Shown here piece after piece: positions 36,707 through 45,945 of a DNA stretch of 64,000 nt (positions are counted from its first letter, which is position 1; each line of letters begins with the position of its first letter). This stretch comes from Spirochaeta cellobiosiphila DSM 17781. GTDB lineage: Bacteria > Spirochaetota > Spirochaetia > DSM-17781. The notes under the pieces were generated by a model, which saw only the letters and a list, made by a program, of their open reading frames with translations, had not been told where the DNA came from and ran no database searches. Location: NCBI RefSeq assembly GCF_000426705.1, contig NZ_KE384557.1:1-64000 (forward strand). The letters are read 5' to 3'. The translations under genes were made by a program, and so were the position numbers.

Positions 36707-37438
36707 ATGGACGATGGCTTAAAATGTAAAAAGTGTCCTCCTGCAGGAGCTCCAGACTGGATGGTTACCTATGGGGACATGGTAACATTACTTTTAACGT
36801 TTTTTGTAACAATGTTCAGTATAGATGATATCGATTATTATGAATTGAGAATGATTTTGGCTGCTTTTAGCGGTCTTGGTTCTTATCAAGGTGGTAGAAC
36901 ATTACAAGCTGGAGCTGCTGCTGAGTTGGGAAACACTATAATGAGTCTTCCTGCCATGCAAAGAGGTAGGGCTTTAGATAAAGCTAAAAAAGCAGCTTTG
37001 AGTACTTTTCAGCCAGAAATAAAGACGAAGAAAGTTCGTGTGACTGAAGATGAGAGAGGCTTAGTCATTTCTTTAGCCGCTGATAGTTTTTTTAAGCCCG
37101 CATCCGCTGAAGTTGATATTGAGGAAGCTCGCTCAGTTCTTCAACGTCTAAGTTCATTGCTTACAACCCCTGATTTATCTGATAGAAAGTTTAGAATTGA
37201 AGGACATACCGATTCTTCTCCTACAGATGCCAACAGTCCTTATTATAGCAATTGGGAATTGTCCACTGCTAGAGCAACGAATGTTCTCCACTATCTGGTG
37301 GACTTTGGTGTTAATGAACAACAGTTCCAAGTTTCAGGACTTGCAGATACAGAGCCAATGGCTGATGAAACGACACCTGAAGGTCAGGCCTATAATAGGC
37401 GTGTGGATGTTATTATCCTCACAGATGGACATCTTTAG
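36707..37438 (+). CDS. motB: flagellar stator protein MotB
   Basis: MotB (243 residues) pairs with MotA and binds peptidoglycan. The N-terminus contains WMVTYGDMVTLLLTFFVTMFS with the proton-carrying Asp in the Y-G-D-M motif. The OmpA-like C-terminal domain has RKFRIEGHTDSSPTD, NWELSTARATNVLHYLV, and the final QAYNRRVDVIIL. It starts one base after the motA stop. Confidence 0.96.
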   Translation: MDDGLKCKKCPPAGAPDWMVTYGDMVTLLLTFFVTMFSIDDIDYYELRMILAAFSGLGSYQGGRTLQAGAAAELGNTIMSLPAMQRGRALDKAKKAALSTFQPEIKTKKVRVTEDERGLVISLAADSFFKPASAEVDIEEARSVLQRLSSLLTTPDLSDRKFRIEGHTDSSPTDANSPYYSNWELSTARATNVLHYLVDFGVNEQQFQVSGLADTEPMADETTPEGQAYNRRVDVIILTDGHL

Positions 37439-37495
37439 TAGGTATTTGCCATTTGTGAATTTATTTGATAGAATTTGTCTATAGGGAGCTACAAA

Positions 37496-38059
37496 ATGCC
37501 TGATGATGATGATTTGGCCGAAAGCATGGTTGGTGATGGGGGTGATGCCTTTGGAGGTGAAAGTGAAAAGCCTCGCGGGGGACCCATTCCTGAGTTTGTT
37601 CTACTAGTATTAAAGATAGTAGCTGGTGCTATAGGTGCTATAATATTTATTGTTACAGTTGTTGTAATAACAATGGGAATTCTTAACAGAGGAACACAGA
37701 GTCAAAGTTTTCCTGTCGTATCTCCAGAATATGAAGGAAAACCACCTATTCTGGCTTATTCTGATAGTATTGGGGAAGTTAGAGCAAGGACTGCAGATAA
37801 TCCACCCCAATCCGTAGTTGTTACTGTGTTGTTGGGCTATGATAAAGATAATCCTCAATTAGTAACAGAAATGTTGGATAGGGCTCCACTTTTTAAGGAT
37901 ATGATACGTAGTTATTTTTCTTCTAAGACTGTTGATGAATTACAATCTACTTTTGAAAGTAGTATAAAGATGGATATTAAGGAAATGATTAATAGGACAT
38001 TGATTAATGGTGAAATAAAAGATGTCATTTTCCCTGATTATAATATTTATGAGTTCTAA
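37496..38059 (+). CDS. fliL: flagellar basal-body-associated protein FliL
   Basis: FliL (187 residues) surrounds the stator. It has an acidic, Gly-rich cytoplasmic tail, one membrane segment (~43-64, VLKIVAGAIGAIIFIVTVVVITMGIL), and a periplasmic stomatin-like domain with VVTVLLGYDKDNPQLVTEMLDRAPLFKDMIRSYFSSKTVDEL. ATG 37496 has AGGGAG seven bases upstream; the longer frame to 37475 lacks it. The 57-base gap after motB is one of the larger gaps in this run. Confidence 0.93.
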   Translation: MPDDDDLAESMVGDGGDAFGGESEKPRGGPIPEFVLLVLKIVAGAIGAIIFIVTVVVITMGILNRGTQSQSFPVVSPEYEGKPPILAYSDSIGEVRARTADNPPQSVVVTVLLGYDKDNPQLVTEMLDRAPLFKDMIRSYFSSKTVDELQSTFESSIKMDIKEMINRTLINGEIKDVIFPDYNIYEF

Positions 38060-38075
38060 GGGGTAGACTAAGAAC

Positions 38076-39101
38076 ATGACCGAGGTTTTATCTCAAGATG
38101 AAATTGATCAATTATTAACTGCTATCTCATCTGGTGACTATGAGAATGAAGAAATACATCATCAAACTGATCAGAAAAAGATAAAGATTTATGATTTCAA
38201 ACGTCCAGATAAGTTTTCTAAAGAACAAATAAGAACTGTAAGTAGTATGCATGAGGCTTTTGCCCGCTTAACTACCACTTCTTTATCTGCTCAATTACGT
38301 TCGCTTGTTAATGTTCATGTTGCTTCTGTTGATCAGTTAACATATGAAGAGTTCATTCGTTCTATTCCCAATCCGACTACGTTAGCCGTGATCAATATGG
38401 ATCCTCTAAAAGGTTCAGCCATTCTGGAGATAGATCCTGCTGTTACCTTTTCCATTTTAGATCGTTTATTTGGCGGCCCCGGTGAAGGTTCAAAAATAAG
38501 TCGTGACCTTACAGAGATAGAACAATCAGTAATGGAAGGGATTATTGTCAGAATCTTAGGGAATATGAGAGAAGCCTGGAGTCAAGTAATAGATTTAAGA
38601 CCTCGTTTAGGTCAAATAGAGGTAAACCCTCAATTTGCTCAGATTGTACCTCCTACTGAAATGGTTGTCCTAGTAACTTTAGAGACAAAATTAGGAGAAG
38701 TAGAGGGGATGATGAATTTTTGTATTCCCTACCTAACTATTGAACCTATTATCAGTAAGCTGTCAGCACAGTACTGGTATTCAAGTGTAAGGCGTGGGGC
38801 AACAACAGAAAATCTAAACATATTACGGGATAGTTTATCTACCATTAGTGTCGCTTTAGTTGCAGAGATTGGAAGGATGAACTTAAACATGCGTGATGTA
38901 ATAAGCTTACAACCTGGTGATGTAATTCGATTACCAAATACAAATATTAACGATCCTCTAATGTTAAATATTGGAGATCGTACTAAGTTCCACTGTCGTC
39001 CAGGAATCGTTGGAAATAAAGTTGCTGTTCAAATAACAAAGAAACTAGAGGATGTTGAAGTCCTTGATTTTGAAGAATTGGCAACAGAAGGAGAAGAATA
39101 A
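38076..39101 (+). CDS. fliM: flagellar motor switch protein FliM
   Basis: C-ring protein of 341 residues. The N-terminal CheY-P-binding motif LSQDEIDQLL is at residues 5-14. The middle CheC-like domain follows (TTTSLSAQLRSLVNVHVASVDQLTYEEFIRSIPNPT..., LDRLFGGPG), and the C-terminal SpoA domain has GDVIRLPNTNINDPLMLNIG. Ends in a TAATG overlap with fliN/fliY. Confidence 0.97.
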   Translation: MTEVLSQDEIDQLLTAISSGDYENEEIHHQTDQKKIKIYDFKRPDKFSKEQIRTVSSMHEAFARLTTTSLSAQLRSLVNVHVASVDQLTYEEFIRSIPNPTTLAVINMDPLKGSAILEIDPAVTFSILDRLFGGPGEGSKISRDLTEIEQSVMEGIIVRILGNMREAWSQVIDLRPRLGQIEVNPQFAQIVPPTEMVVLVTLETKLGEVEGMMNFCIPYLTIEPIISKLSAQYWYSSVRRGATTENLNILRDSLSTISVALVAEIGRMNLNMRDVISLQPGDVIRLPNTNINDPLMLNIGDRTKFHCRPGIVGNKVAVQITKKLEDVEVLDFEELATEGEE

Positions 39102-40198
39102 TGAGTGATTTAACTCTATCACAAGATGAAATAGACGCTCTATTAACAGGTGGTTCTGAAAATGCACCCGATCCTAGTGGCGCAAGCAATAAAATATCAT
39201 TTGATCTAAGTTCTTTTAGTGGGCTTTTAACACCCTTAGTAGGATCTCAAGCTAATAATTTATCAAGTATGATGTCTGGCCAAAACGTTTCAATTGACCC
39301 ACCGGAAATAAAGCAAGTTAAGAAAGAAGATCTGCAGAAAGAGATTGCAGATGAAGTAATAGAAATTAAAGTTGACTATACAGATGGTATTAATGGTGAC
39401 CATTCCTATATTTTTTCTGGTGAAGATGCCTTAAAGATTGCCGGTCCCATGGTTGGCCAGGATAATTTAGAGTTAAATGATGCAGCCATTGCTGCTGTAG
39501 GTGAAGCTGCAAGTTTATTAACTGGAAGTGCCGTGACAACTTTTTCAACGCAAACAGGGAAAAATATAAGTCCAGCACCGCCAGAAGGTAAAAAAATACC
39601 AAAGGCGATGCTTCGTCTGCCAGAGGGTGATTTTGTTTTAGCTAAATACAAAGTAAATATTGATAGTGAATCCTTAACTATGTTTGAGATATTTGATGCT
39701 GAAATAATAAATTCATTAGTAGCAAAGCCTCAAGATCAAGCCTCCTTTAATGGAGGACAAAATCAGATGGGATTTAATAATATGAATAATATGGGGCAAA
39801 ATCAAATGCCCCAAATGCAGATGAATCCTAATCAGATGATGGGAGGAAACATGGGAATGTATGGGAATGGGAATAACAATACAAATGTACAGGGAGTACA
39901 ATTTCCAACGTTGACTCCAAATGGCTTCCAAGGGGATCAGGGTAATATCGGATTACTAATGGACGTCTTCATGGAAGTTACTGTAGAATTAGGAAGAGCA
40001 AGACGTCTTATTAAAGATATATTAGGAATGGGAGAAGGGACAATTATAGCTTTGGATAAACTGGCAGGTGAGCCTGTTGATATATTGGTCAATCACAAAT
40101 TGATTGCCAAGGGTGAAGTTGTCGTAATTGATGAAAATTTTGGTGTTCGTGTAACTGAAATCGTAAATCAGGTGGAAAAGATGTCCGATTCCATGTAA
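39101..40198 (+). CDS. fliN: flagellar motor switch protein FliN/FliY (long form, degenerate CheC motif)
   Basis: The 365-residue protein is far longer than enterobacterial FliN (~137). It has an N-terminal LSQDEIDALL like that of FliM and a CheC-like domain (~85-205). A Met/Asn/Gln/Gly-rich linker follows (~215-262), and the C-terminal SpoA/FliN domain (~283-360) has LMDVFMEVTVELGRARRLIKDIL and GEPVDILVNHKLIAKGEVVVIDENFGVRV. The CheC phosphatase pattern E-x2-N-x22-P is visible as Glu135...Ser138...Pro161, with Asn replaced by Ser, so CheY-P phosphatase activity is doubtful. Often called fliY in spirochaetes. Confidence 0.93.
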   Translation: MSDLTLSQDEIDALLTGGSENAPDPSGASNKISFDLSSFSGLLTPLVGSQANNLSSMMSGQNVSIDPPEIKQVKKEDLQKEIADEVIEIKVDYTDGINGDHSYIFSGEDALKIAGPMVGQDNLELNDAAIAAVGEAASLLTGSAVTTFSTQTGKNISPAPPEGKKIPKAMLRLPEGDFVLAKYKVNIDSESLTMFEIFDAEIINSLVAKPQDQASFNGGQNQMGFNNMNNMGQNQMPQMQMNPNQMMGGNMGMYGNGNNNTNVQGVQFPTLTPNGFQGDQGNIGLLMDVFMEVTVELGRARRLIKDILGMGEGTIIALDKLAGEPVDILVNHKLIAKGEVVVIDENFGVRVTEIVNQVEKMSDSM

Positions 40199-40231
40199 AC
40201 TAGTATAAGAACAGTATAAGGGAGGGTTATA

Positions 40232-40852
40232 CTGAAAAAGTTGCTACAAATTGTGCTTTTTGTGGCTGTGGGAAGTTTTTTGTGGGGGCAAGATACTTCG
40301 TCAGTTACAGACGAGACACAATTAAAAATTATTGATACAGACTCAACATCTCAAACAGACGAGCAGGAAGATATAGCATTAGACAATGATATGATCACTG
40401 CTTCTGATTATATAAGAATGATTTTTGTTTTAGCTTTAGTCATTGGGTTGATCTATATTATCTACTATTTCATGAAAAAGTTTTCCGGTAGAGTATCTTA
40501 TAATTCAGAATTGATAAAAGCAATTTCTACGAAAACAATCGGTAATAATAAGCATTTACAAGTTATTCAAGTTGGTAATTCCATCTTGCTAATTGGGGTT
40601 ACTGATAATTCTATATCACTGATAAAAGAAATAGAAGATCAAGAGACAAAAGATCAGTTTAAATTAGAAGCTTCACGTATAGATAGCAAGAATGTAAGTT
40701 TTCAGACATTGATAAACAATATACTCACAAAGAAAGGCGAAGAATCTAGTCCAGAAAGCAGTGCAAAAACTTCTGCAGAATTTATTAAATTACAAAGAGA
40801 TAGATTAAAACGTTTAGGCGATGATGAAGGTATAGACAATGAACAAAACTAG
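40232..40852 (+). CDS. fliO: flagellar biosynthesis protein FliO (FliZ)
   Basis: A 206-residue protein with a signal peptide, a periplasmic acidic stretch, one membrane segment (~66-84, MIFVLALVIGLIYIIYYFM), and a cytoplasmic tail with ISTKTIGNNKHLQVIQVGNSILLIGVT, the FliO core. FliO helps assemble the FliP/Q/R export gate. I placed the start at CTG 40232: GGAGGG (40221-40226) lies five bases upstream and the codon gives an intact KK-LLQIVLFVAVGSFLWG signal peptide. The nearest conventional start, TTG 40241, cuts off both lysines and has a 14-base spacing. Confidence 0.88.
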   Translation: MKKLLQIVLFVAVGSFLWGQDTSSVTDETQLKIIDTDSTSQTDEQEDIALDNDMITASDYIRMIFVLALVIGLIYIIYYFMKKFSGRVSYNSELIKAISTKTIGNNKHLQVIQVGNSILLIGVTDNSISLIKEIEDQETKDQFKLEASRIDSKNVSFQTLINNILTKKGEESSPESSAKTSAEFIKLQRDRLKRLGDDEGIDNEQN

Positions 40853-41618
40853 AATTTTATTCTTAGTGCTGGTATTCATTGTTGTTGGTCAATCTCTTTT
40901 TGCTCAAGAGCAGGTAATTCAGAATACAGATGGTTTGAATATTCCTTTCATTGATTTATCTTTACGTGATCCCCAAAATAATCAGGAAGTAGCATTGTCT
41001 TTACAGATATTGCTATTATTGTCAGTCATAACATTAGCTCCTTCCATACTTCTGTTGATGACATGTTTTTTACGTATAGCCATTGTATTCGATTTTATAA
41101 GAAGAGCTCTGTCTCTTCAAACGGTACCTCCAACACAAGTTTTAATGGGTATCGCCTTATTCTTGACTCTCTTTATAATGTGGCCAGAATTTAACCAGAT
41201 ATATGAGCAAGGTTTTAAGCCTTTTTCTGAAGGTTCTATAGGTTTTGAAGAATTATATAACGAGACTGAAAAACCTTTGAGAATATTTATGTACCGTCAG
41301 ATGCAAGAAAATCCAGAAAGTATTCAGTTATTTATGCGTCTGTCCGATTTACCAAAACCTCAAAATCTATCTGAAGTACCAACCTGGGTATTAATACCTG
41401 CCTATGTTTTAAATGAGTTAACTATTGCTTTTAAGATAGGTATTCTATTGTTTATTCCCTTTATTGTAGTAGATATGGTCGTTGCCTCTACTTTAATGTC
41501 TATGGGAATGATTATGTTGCCTCCTGTTATGATATCTATGCCTTTTAAATTAATACTGTTTGTTCTTGTCGATGGTTGGGGCCTTTTAACAAATCAGTTA
41601 GTACAAAGTTTTCATTAA
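40839..41618 (+). CDS. fliP: flagellar export gate protein FliP
   Basis: FliP (259 residues) forms the core of the export gate. It begins with a cleavable signal peptide (TRILFLVLVFIVVGQSLFA) and has four further membrane segments. Typical patterns are LQILLLLSVITLAPSILLLMTCFLRI, RRALSLQTVPPTQVLMGIALFLTLFIM, and IPFIVVDMVVASTLMSMGMIMLPPVMISMPFKLILFVLVDGW. It overlaps fliO by 14 bases. Confidence 0.96.
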   Translation: MNKTRILFLVLVFIVVGQSLFAQEQVIQNTDGLNIPFIDLSLRDPQNNQEVALSLQILLLLSVITLAPSILLLMTCFLRIAIVFDFIRRALSLQTVPPTQVLMGIALFLTLFIMWPEFNQIYEQGFKPFSEGSIGFEELYNETEKPLRIFMYRQMQENPESIQLFMRLSDLPKPQNLSEVPTWVLIPAYVLNELTIAFKIGILLFIPFIVVDMVVASTLMSMGMIMLPPVMISMPFKLILFVLVDGWGLLTNQLVQSFH

Positions 41619-41627
41619 GGAGTAATT

Positions 41628-41897
41628 ATGAGTTTAGGATTTGCTGTCAATATAATGAGATCCGGGATCTTACAAGTATTAATACTATCAGCTCCCGTTC
41701 TTATTATTGGAGTACTTGTTGGTTTGATAATCTCTATTTTTCAGGCAACTACAAGCATACAAGATCAAACATTAACTTTTGTTCCCAAAATAGCTGCTAT
41801 TCTTGGAGCTCTTATCTTTTTTGGGCCTTGGATATTTGGTAGTTTAAGAAACTATACTATAGCTTTATTTCAAAGAATTCCTGATATGATAAGGTAA
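41628..41897 (+). CDS. fliQ: flagellar export gate protein FliQ
   Basis: This 89-residue protein has two membrane segments: ILQVLILSAPVLIIGVLVGLIISIFQATTSIQDQTLTFVPKIAAILGALIFFGPWI is the classic FliQ signature. It is preceded by AAGGAG and lies nine bases after fliP. Confidence 0.96.
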   Translation: MSLGFAVNIMRSGILQVLILSAPVLIIGVLVGLIISIFQATTSIQDQTLTFVPKIAAILGALIFFGPWIFGSLRNYTIALFQRIPDMIR

Positions 41898-41904
41898 GTC
41901 CAGA

Positions 41905-42696
41905 TTGCTCAGGGATATTTTGGGAAGTGCCCCGTTATTTTTTATAATTTTTGCTCGAGTTTTTGCTTTCCTACAAACAGCACCTTTGACATCATCCTCT
42001 TCTCTTCCTGCCATGGCCAGGGTTGGATTAGGAGGATTTACTGTGGTTGCTATCCTTCCTATGGTAAGAGAACTGAACTATGTGATTCCTGATCAAGGTT
42101 TGGGTTTTGCCTTGTTGCTTTTAGGAGAGATCCTAACGGGTATCCTTTTAGGATTTATAATCGTTCTGGTTTATTCCAGTTTTCAGATGGCTGGACAATT
42201 TTTTAGTGTTCAGATGGGTTTTGGTGCTTCTCAAGTATTTGATCCTTTAGCCCAAATTGAAATACCTTTATTAGGTCAACTTATGAACATGATGGCTATG
42301 TTTGTCTTCATTTCCATTGATGGCTTTCAACGTCTATTTTTGTATGGTATCTATAGTACTTTTAGAGTTTTTAAGGCGTCAGATCTTTTAATTCAGACCA
42401 CAACCTTATCTGATATATTAATTAAAGGTTTATCTGGACTTTTTTCAAAAGGTTTAATTTTGAGTATACCGATTCTGGGAACCCTTCTTCTTGTAACCAT
42501 AACGACAGGGTTGATGGCGAAGGCTGCACCTCAAATGAATTTATTAATGATTGGATTCCCCATATCAATAACTATAGGTTTTGTTATGATGATATTAACA
42601 ATGCCTTATCTGATTGATGGTTTCAGTGCTGTTGTTGATGAAGGGTTTTACATTATAGAACAATTAATATCTGGAATTGGGAGTGTATCTACATGA
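41905..42696 (+). CDS. fliR: flagellar export gate protein FliR
   Basis: FliR (263 residues) has about six membrane segments and completes the FliPQR gate. The patterns FFIIFARVFAFLQTAPLTSSSSLPAMARVGLGGF, GEILTGILLGFIIVLVYSSFQMAGQFFSVQMGFG, and AKAAPQMNLLMIGFPISITIGF are diagnostic. It starts at TTG 41905, nine bases after AAGGT. The stop overlaps flhB (ATGA). Confidence 0.95.
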   Translation: MLRDILGSAPLFFIIFARVFAFLQTAPLTSSSSLPAMARVGLGGFTVVAILPMVRELNYVIPDQGLGFALLLLGEILTGILLGFIIVLVYSSFQMAGQFFSVQMGFGASQVFDPLAQIEIPLLGQLMNMMAMFVFISIDGFQRLFLYGIYSTFRVFKASDLLIQTTTLSDILIKGLSGLFSKGLILSIPILGTLLLVTITTGLMAKAAPQMNLLMIGFPISITIGFVMMILTMPYLIDGFSAVVDEGFYIIEQLISGIGSVST

Positions 42697-43826
42697 CCTC
42701 ATATCTAGATCTGTATCAGATTAGCAATCAATCAACATATCGTATTCATCTACAATGGTTTGCTGCGGAAGATGAAGGACGAACAGAAGATCCTACAGAA
42801 CAGAAAATCCAGAAAGCTAGAGAAGAGGGAAAGGTTGCCAAGTCAACAGAATTAACTTCTGCTCTTGTTATGATATTTCCTCTTGTCTTGATAGCTCTAT
42901 TATCTCCTCATATTATTCGCCAAATTCTTTCGATGATGAGATATTATTATTCTGACATTATGAATTTAGATGTCATTAATAGTGGTATAACAGCAGTGGC
43001 TTTTTTCTCATTTTATTTTAAAATAATGTGGCCTATCTTAACTATTGCATTCTTGGCAGCCTTTCTGTCCAATATACTTCAGATAGGTTTTCTCTTTACT
43101 ACTAAAACAATTACTCCTGATTTTAAAAAAATAGTTCCTAATTTTCCGAGATTTATCCAAAAATCCTTTGCTTCCTCAGAGGCATGGTTTAATCTGGGTA
43201 AATCAATATTTAAAGTAATACTTGTCGTTAGTATATCTTATTTAAATATAAGACCGAATATATCCAGACTAGCAACACTTATTGCTCTGCCTCTTACAGA
43301 TTCTACCCTTTTTATCGTAAAACTGGGGTTCAGTATTATAATTGAGGTCTCAATTCTTTTACTCGTGCTGGCAATACCTGATTATCTTTTTCAGCGATGG
43401 CAACATAAAGAATCCCTAAAAATGAGTAAACAGGAAGTAAAAGAAGAACGTAAACAAAGCGAAGGAGATCCTCTGATCAGAAGTCGCCTAAGAGAACGTT
43501 ATAGAGAAATCGTAAGCCAAAATATGATGGAGGCTATCCCTCAAGCGGATGTAATCATAACAAACCCAACACATTTTGCAATAGCCTTAAAATATGACAG
43601 TTTGAGTATGACTGCACCTATGGTTACCGGGAAGGGACAAGACAATGTTGCTCTTCGGATTAGAGCGATAGCTCAGGAAAATGGTGTCCCTATTGTTGAA
43701 AATAAACCCTTAGCTCGCGCTATGTATGGAAGTGTTGAAATAGGAGATGTTGTCCCGGAAGAATACTGGGAAATCGTATCACGTATCCTTGCAGAAATAT
43801 ACAGACTTAATGGAAGAAGCGCATGA
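42693..43826 (+). CDS. flhB: flagellar export switch protein FlhB
   Basis: FlhB (377 residues) has four membrane segments and a cytoplasmic domain that cleaves itself at NPTH (291-294) to change export specificity. GRTEDPTEQKIQKAREEGKVAKS is typical but begins only at ~29, so there is an N-terminal extension of about 25 residues (containing IHLQWFAAEDE). Such extensions are seen in other spirochaete and Firmicute FlhB proteins. ATG 42693 overlaps the fliR stop. Confidence 0.96.
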   Translation: MTSYLDLYQISNQSTYRIHLQWFAAEDEGRTEDPTEQKIQKAREEGKVAKSTELTSALVMIFPLVLIALLSPHIIRQILSMMRYYYSDIMNLDVINSGITAVAFFSFYFKIMWPILTIAFLAAFLSNILQIGFLFTTKTITPDFKKIVPNFPRFIQKSFASSEAWFNLGKSIFKVILVVSISYLNIRPNISRLATLIALPLTDSTLFIVKLGFSIIIEVSILLLVLAIPDYLFQRWQHKESLKMSKQEVKEERKQSEGDPLIRSRLRERYREIVSQNMMEAIPQADVIITNPTHFAIALKYDSLSMTAPMVTGKGQDNVALRIRAIAQENGVPIVENKPLARAMYGSVEIGDVVPEEYWEIVSRILAEIYRLNGRSA

Positions 43827-43845
43827 CCATAGAAGGACGTGATAG

Positions 43846-45945
43846 ATGAGTGATTTTACTAGTATGATGACGAGAAATATCGGTCGTAATCATTCGGATA
43901 TTTTTGTAGCTTCCGGAGTAATTGTTGTTATTGCCATGATGTTAATACCTCTTCCCGGTGTGATCCTTGACATACTCATGGCTTTTAATCTTGTTTTATC
44001 ATTATTAATAATTTTAATGGTTTTGTTTTCAAAAAGGGCCCTTGATTTTTCAGTTTTCCCAACAATGTTGTTGATAACCACTGTGTTCGGTTTAGCTTTA
44101 AATGTCTCCTCAACGAGACTTATTTTGAGTAAAGGATCTGATTTTGATGGTCAATTGATTAGAGCCTTTGCCAGTTTTGTTGTTGGGGCTGAAGGTACTC
44201 AAGGTTTGGTAATTGGTATCCTCATATTTATAATTATTATAGCGGTTCAGTTTATTGTTATAACTAAAGGTGCTACTCGAGTTGCTGAAGTAGCTGCCCG
44301 TTTTACTCTTGATGCACTCCCTGGTAAACAAATGTCGATAGACGGTGCATTAGGTTCAGGGGCTATTACGGAAGAAGAGGCTACTCTTAAAAAAGATGAA
44401 CTTCAAATGGAAGTCGGTTTCTACGGAGCCATGGATGGTGCCACAAAGTTCGTATCAGGTAATGTAAAGGTCGGTTTATTTATTACGGTTATTAATATCA
44501 TTGCCGGTATTGTTATGGGAATGACTATCAGAGGTGAGAGTTTAGATCTTGCGTTGAATACTTATATCACCTTAACAATAGGTGATGGTTTGATTAGTCA
44601 GTTTCCTGCATTATTAGTGTCTACAGCTACAGGATTAATAGTTACAAGGGCTATATCAGATGGAACTTTTGGTAGTGATGTGTCTCAGCAGTTTACAGCT
44701 CAATCTAAGATTTACTGGATCGCTTCTGTCTTTCTTATTATTCTTGCCTTACTTCCTAATTTTCCAAAGGCAGTACTAATACTAATGAGTGTAGCAATGG
44801 GAGTATTGGCTTACCGCTTGTCATTGAAAGAAATGAAGAGTGAAGAAAAAGAGCGAAGTGCCCAGGAAAATGAAGAAAAGGCTAAAAAGAAGGATGACAC
44901 GGAAATGTCTCCAGTTGTCCCAACAGATCCTATCAGCCTTGAGCTTGGATATGGACTAATACCATTAGTGGATAGTGATCATGGTGCAGAACTTCTAGAT
45001 AGGATAACTAGGATAAGAAGGGAAGCTGCTTTGGATTTAGGTTTGGTGGTCCCCAGAATACGAATTATAGATAATATGCGTTTAGAACCTGCTGAATATT
45101 GTATAAAAATTAAAGGTGTTGAAGTTGGTGGTGGGGCAATAAGGCCTGGGCAGTTTTTGGCAATCAATCCAACGGGTGAGGACACTGATCTGGAAGGAGA
45201 AATAACACAGGATCCCACATTTGGTTTACCCGCATTGTGGATAACAGAAGCTAATCGTGATAGGGCTGAGAGGTTAGGTTTTACTGTGGTTGATGCCCCT
45301 TCTATTATTGCTACACATCTCACTGAAATTATAAAGAAGCATGCTTCAGAATTATTAGGAAGACAGGAAGTCCAAAGTATACTAGATACATTAAAAAGAG
45401 ACTATTCTGCAGTTGTAGAAGAGATTACAAAATCCTTTTCTACTGGTGAAATCCAAAAGGTATTACAAGGATTATTAAGTGAGCAGGTATCTATTCGTAA
45501 TATTGTTGTCATACTGGAAACTTTGGGTGACTTTGCTGCCGTCACAAAAGATAATAGCTTTTTGATAGAAAAAGTCAGACAAGCCCTTTCTAGACAAATA
45601 TGCTTAAGCTATGTTAATGATAACAAGGTAATGCATGTTATTACTCTAGATCCTCAACTAGAACATCAAATCATAGAATCAAAAATGGACACTACTAGTG
45701 GTCCTGTTCCTGCTTTGGACCCTAACATTCATCGACAGTTTATTAATGCTGTAGTGAATACATTGCCTAATATGCAGAATCAAGGTTATTATCCCATTAT
45801 ATTGTGCAGTGAGGCCGCTAGACCTTTGGTTCACAATGCTACAGTGAGGGAGTTTCCCGAATTGGTTGTATTGTCTGTACCCGAAATAGCCCAAGACATT
45901 AGAGTTGAATCTCTCGGAGAGATCAAATTGGAAGGTAATGGATAA
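43846..45945 (+). CDS. flhA: flagellar export protein FlhA
   Basis: FlhA (699 residues) has eight membrane segments in the first ~320 residues. The FHIPEP-like region shows RFTLDALPGKQMSIDGALGSGAITEEEA and VKVGLFITVINIIAGIVMG. A large cytoplasmic export-docking domain follows, with ALWITEANRDRAERLGFTVVDAPSIIATHLTEIIKKHASELLGRQEV and SIRNIVVILETLGDFA. Ends in a TAATG overlap with flhF. Confidence 0.97.
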   Translation: MSDFTSMMTRNIGRNHSDIFVASGVIVVIAMMLIPLPGVILDILMAFNLVLSLLIILMVLFSKRALDFSVFPTMLLITTVFGLALNVSSTRLILSKGSDFDGQLIRAFASFVVGAEGTQGLVIGILIFIIIIAVQFIVITKGATRVAEVAARFTLDALPGKQMSIDGALGSGAITEEEATLKKDELQMEVGFYGAMDGATKFVSGNVKVGLFITVINIIAGIVMGMTIRGESLDLALNTYITLTIGDGLISQFPALLVSTATGLIVTRAISDGTFGSDVSQQFTAQSKIYWIASVFLIILALLPNFPKAVLILMSVAMGVLAYRLSLKEMKSEEKERSAQENEEKAKKKDDTEMSPVVPTDPISLELGYGLIPLVDSDHGAELLDRITRIRREAALDLGLVVPRIRIIDNMRLEPAEYCIKIKGVEVGGGAIRPGQFLAINPTGEDTDLEGEITQDPTFGLPALWITEANRDRAERLGFTVVDAPSIIATHLTEIIKKHASELLGRQEVQSILDTLKRDYSAVVEEITKSFSTGEIQKVLQGLLSEQVSIRNIVVILETLGDFAAVTKDNSFLIEKVRQALSRQICLSYVNDNKVMHVITLDPQLEHQIIESKMDTTSGPVPALDPNIHRQFINAVVNTLPNMQNQGYYPIILCSEAARPLVHNATVREFPELVVLSVPEIAQDIRVESLGEIKLEGNG

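Noticed and set aside
42693-42780. FlhB N-terminal extension as a wrong start
   Set aside because: There is no in-frame alternative start with a ribosome site before the conserved region, and ATGA overlap with fliR supports 42693; similar extensions are known in the family.
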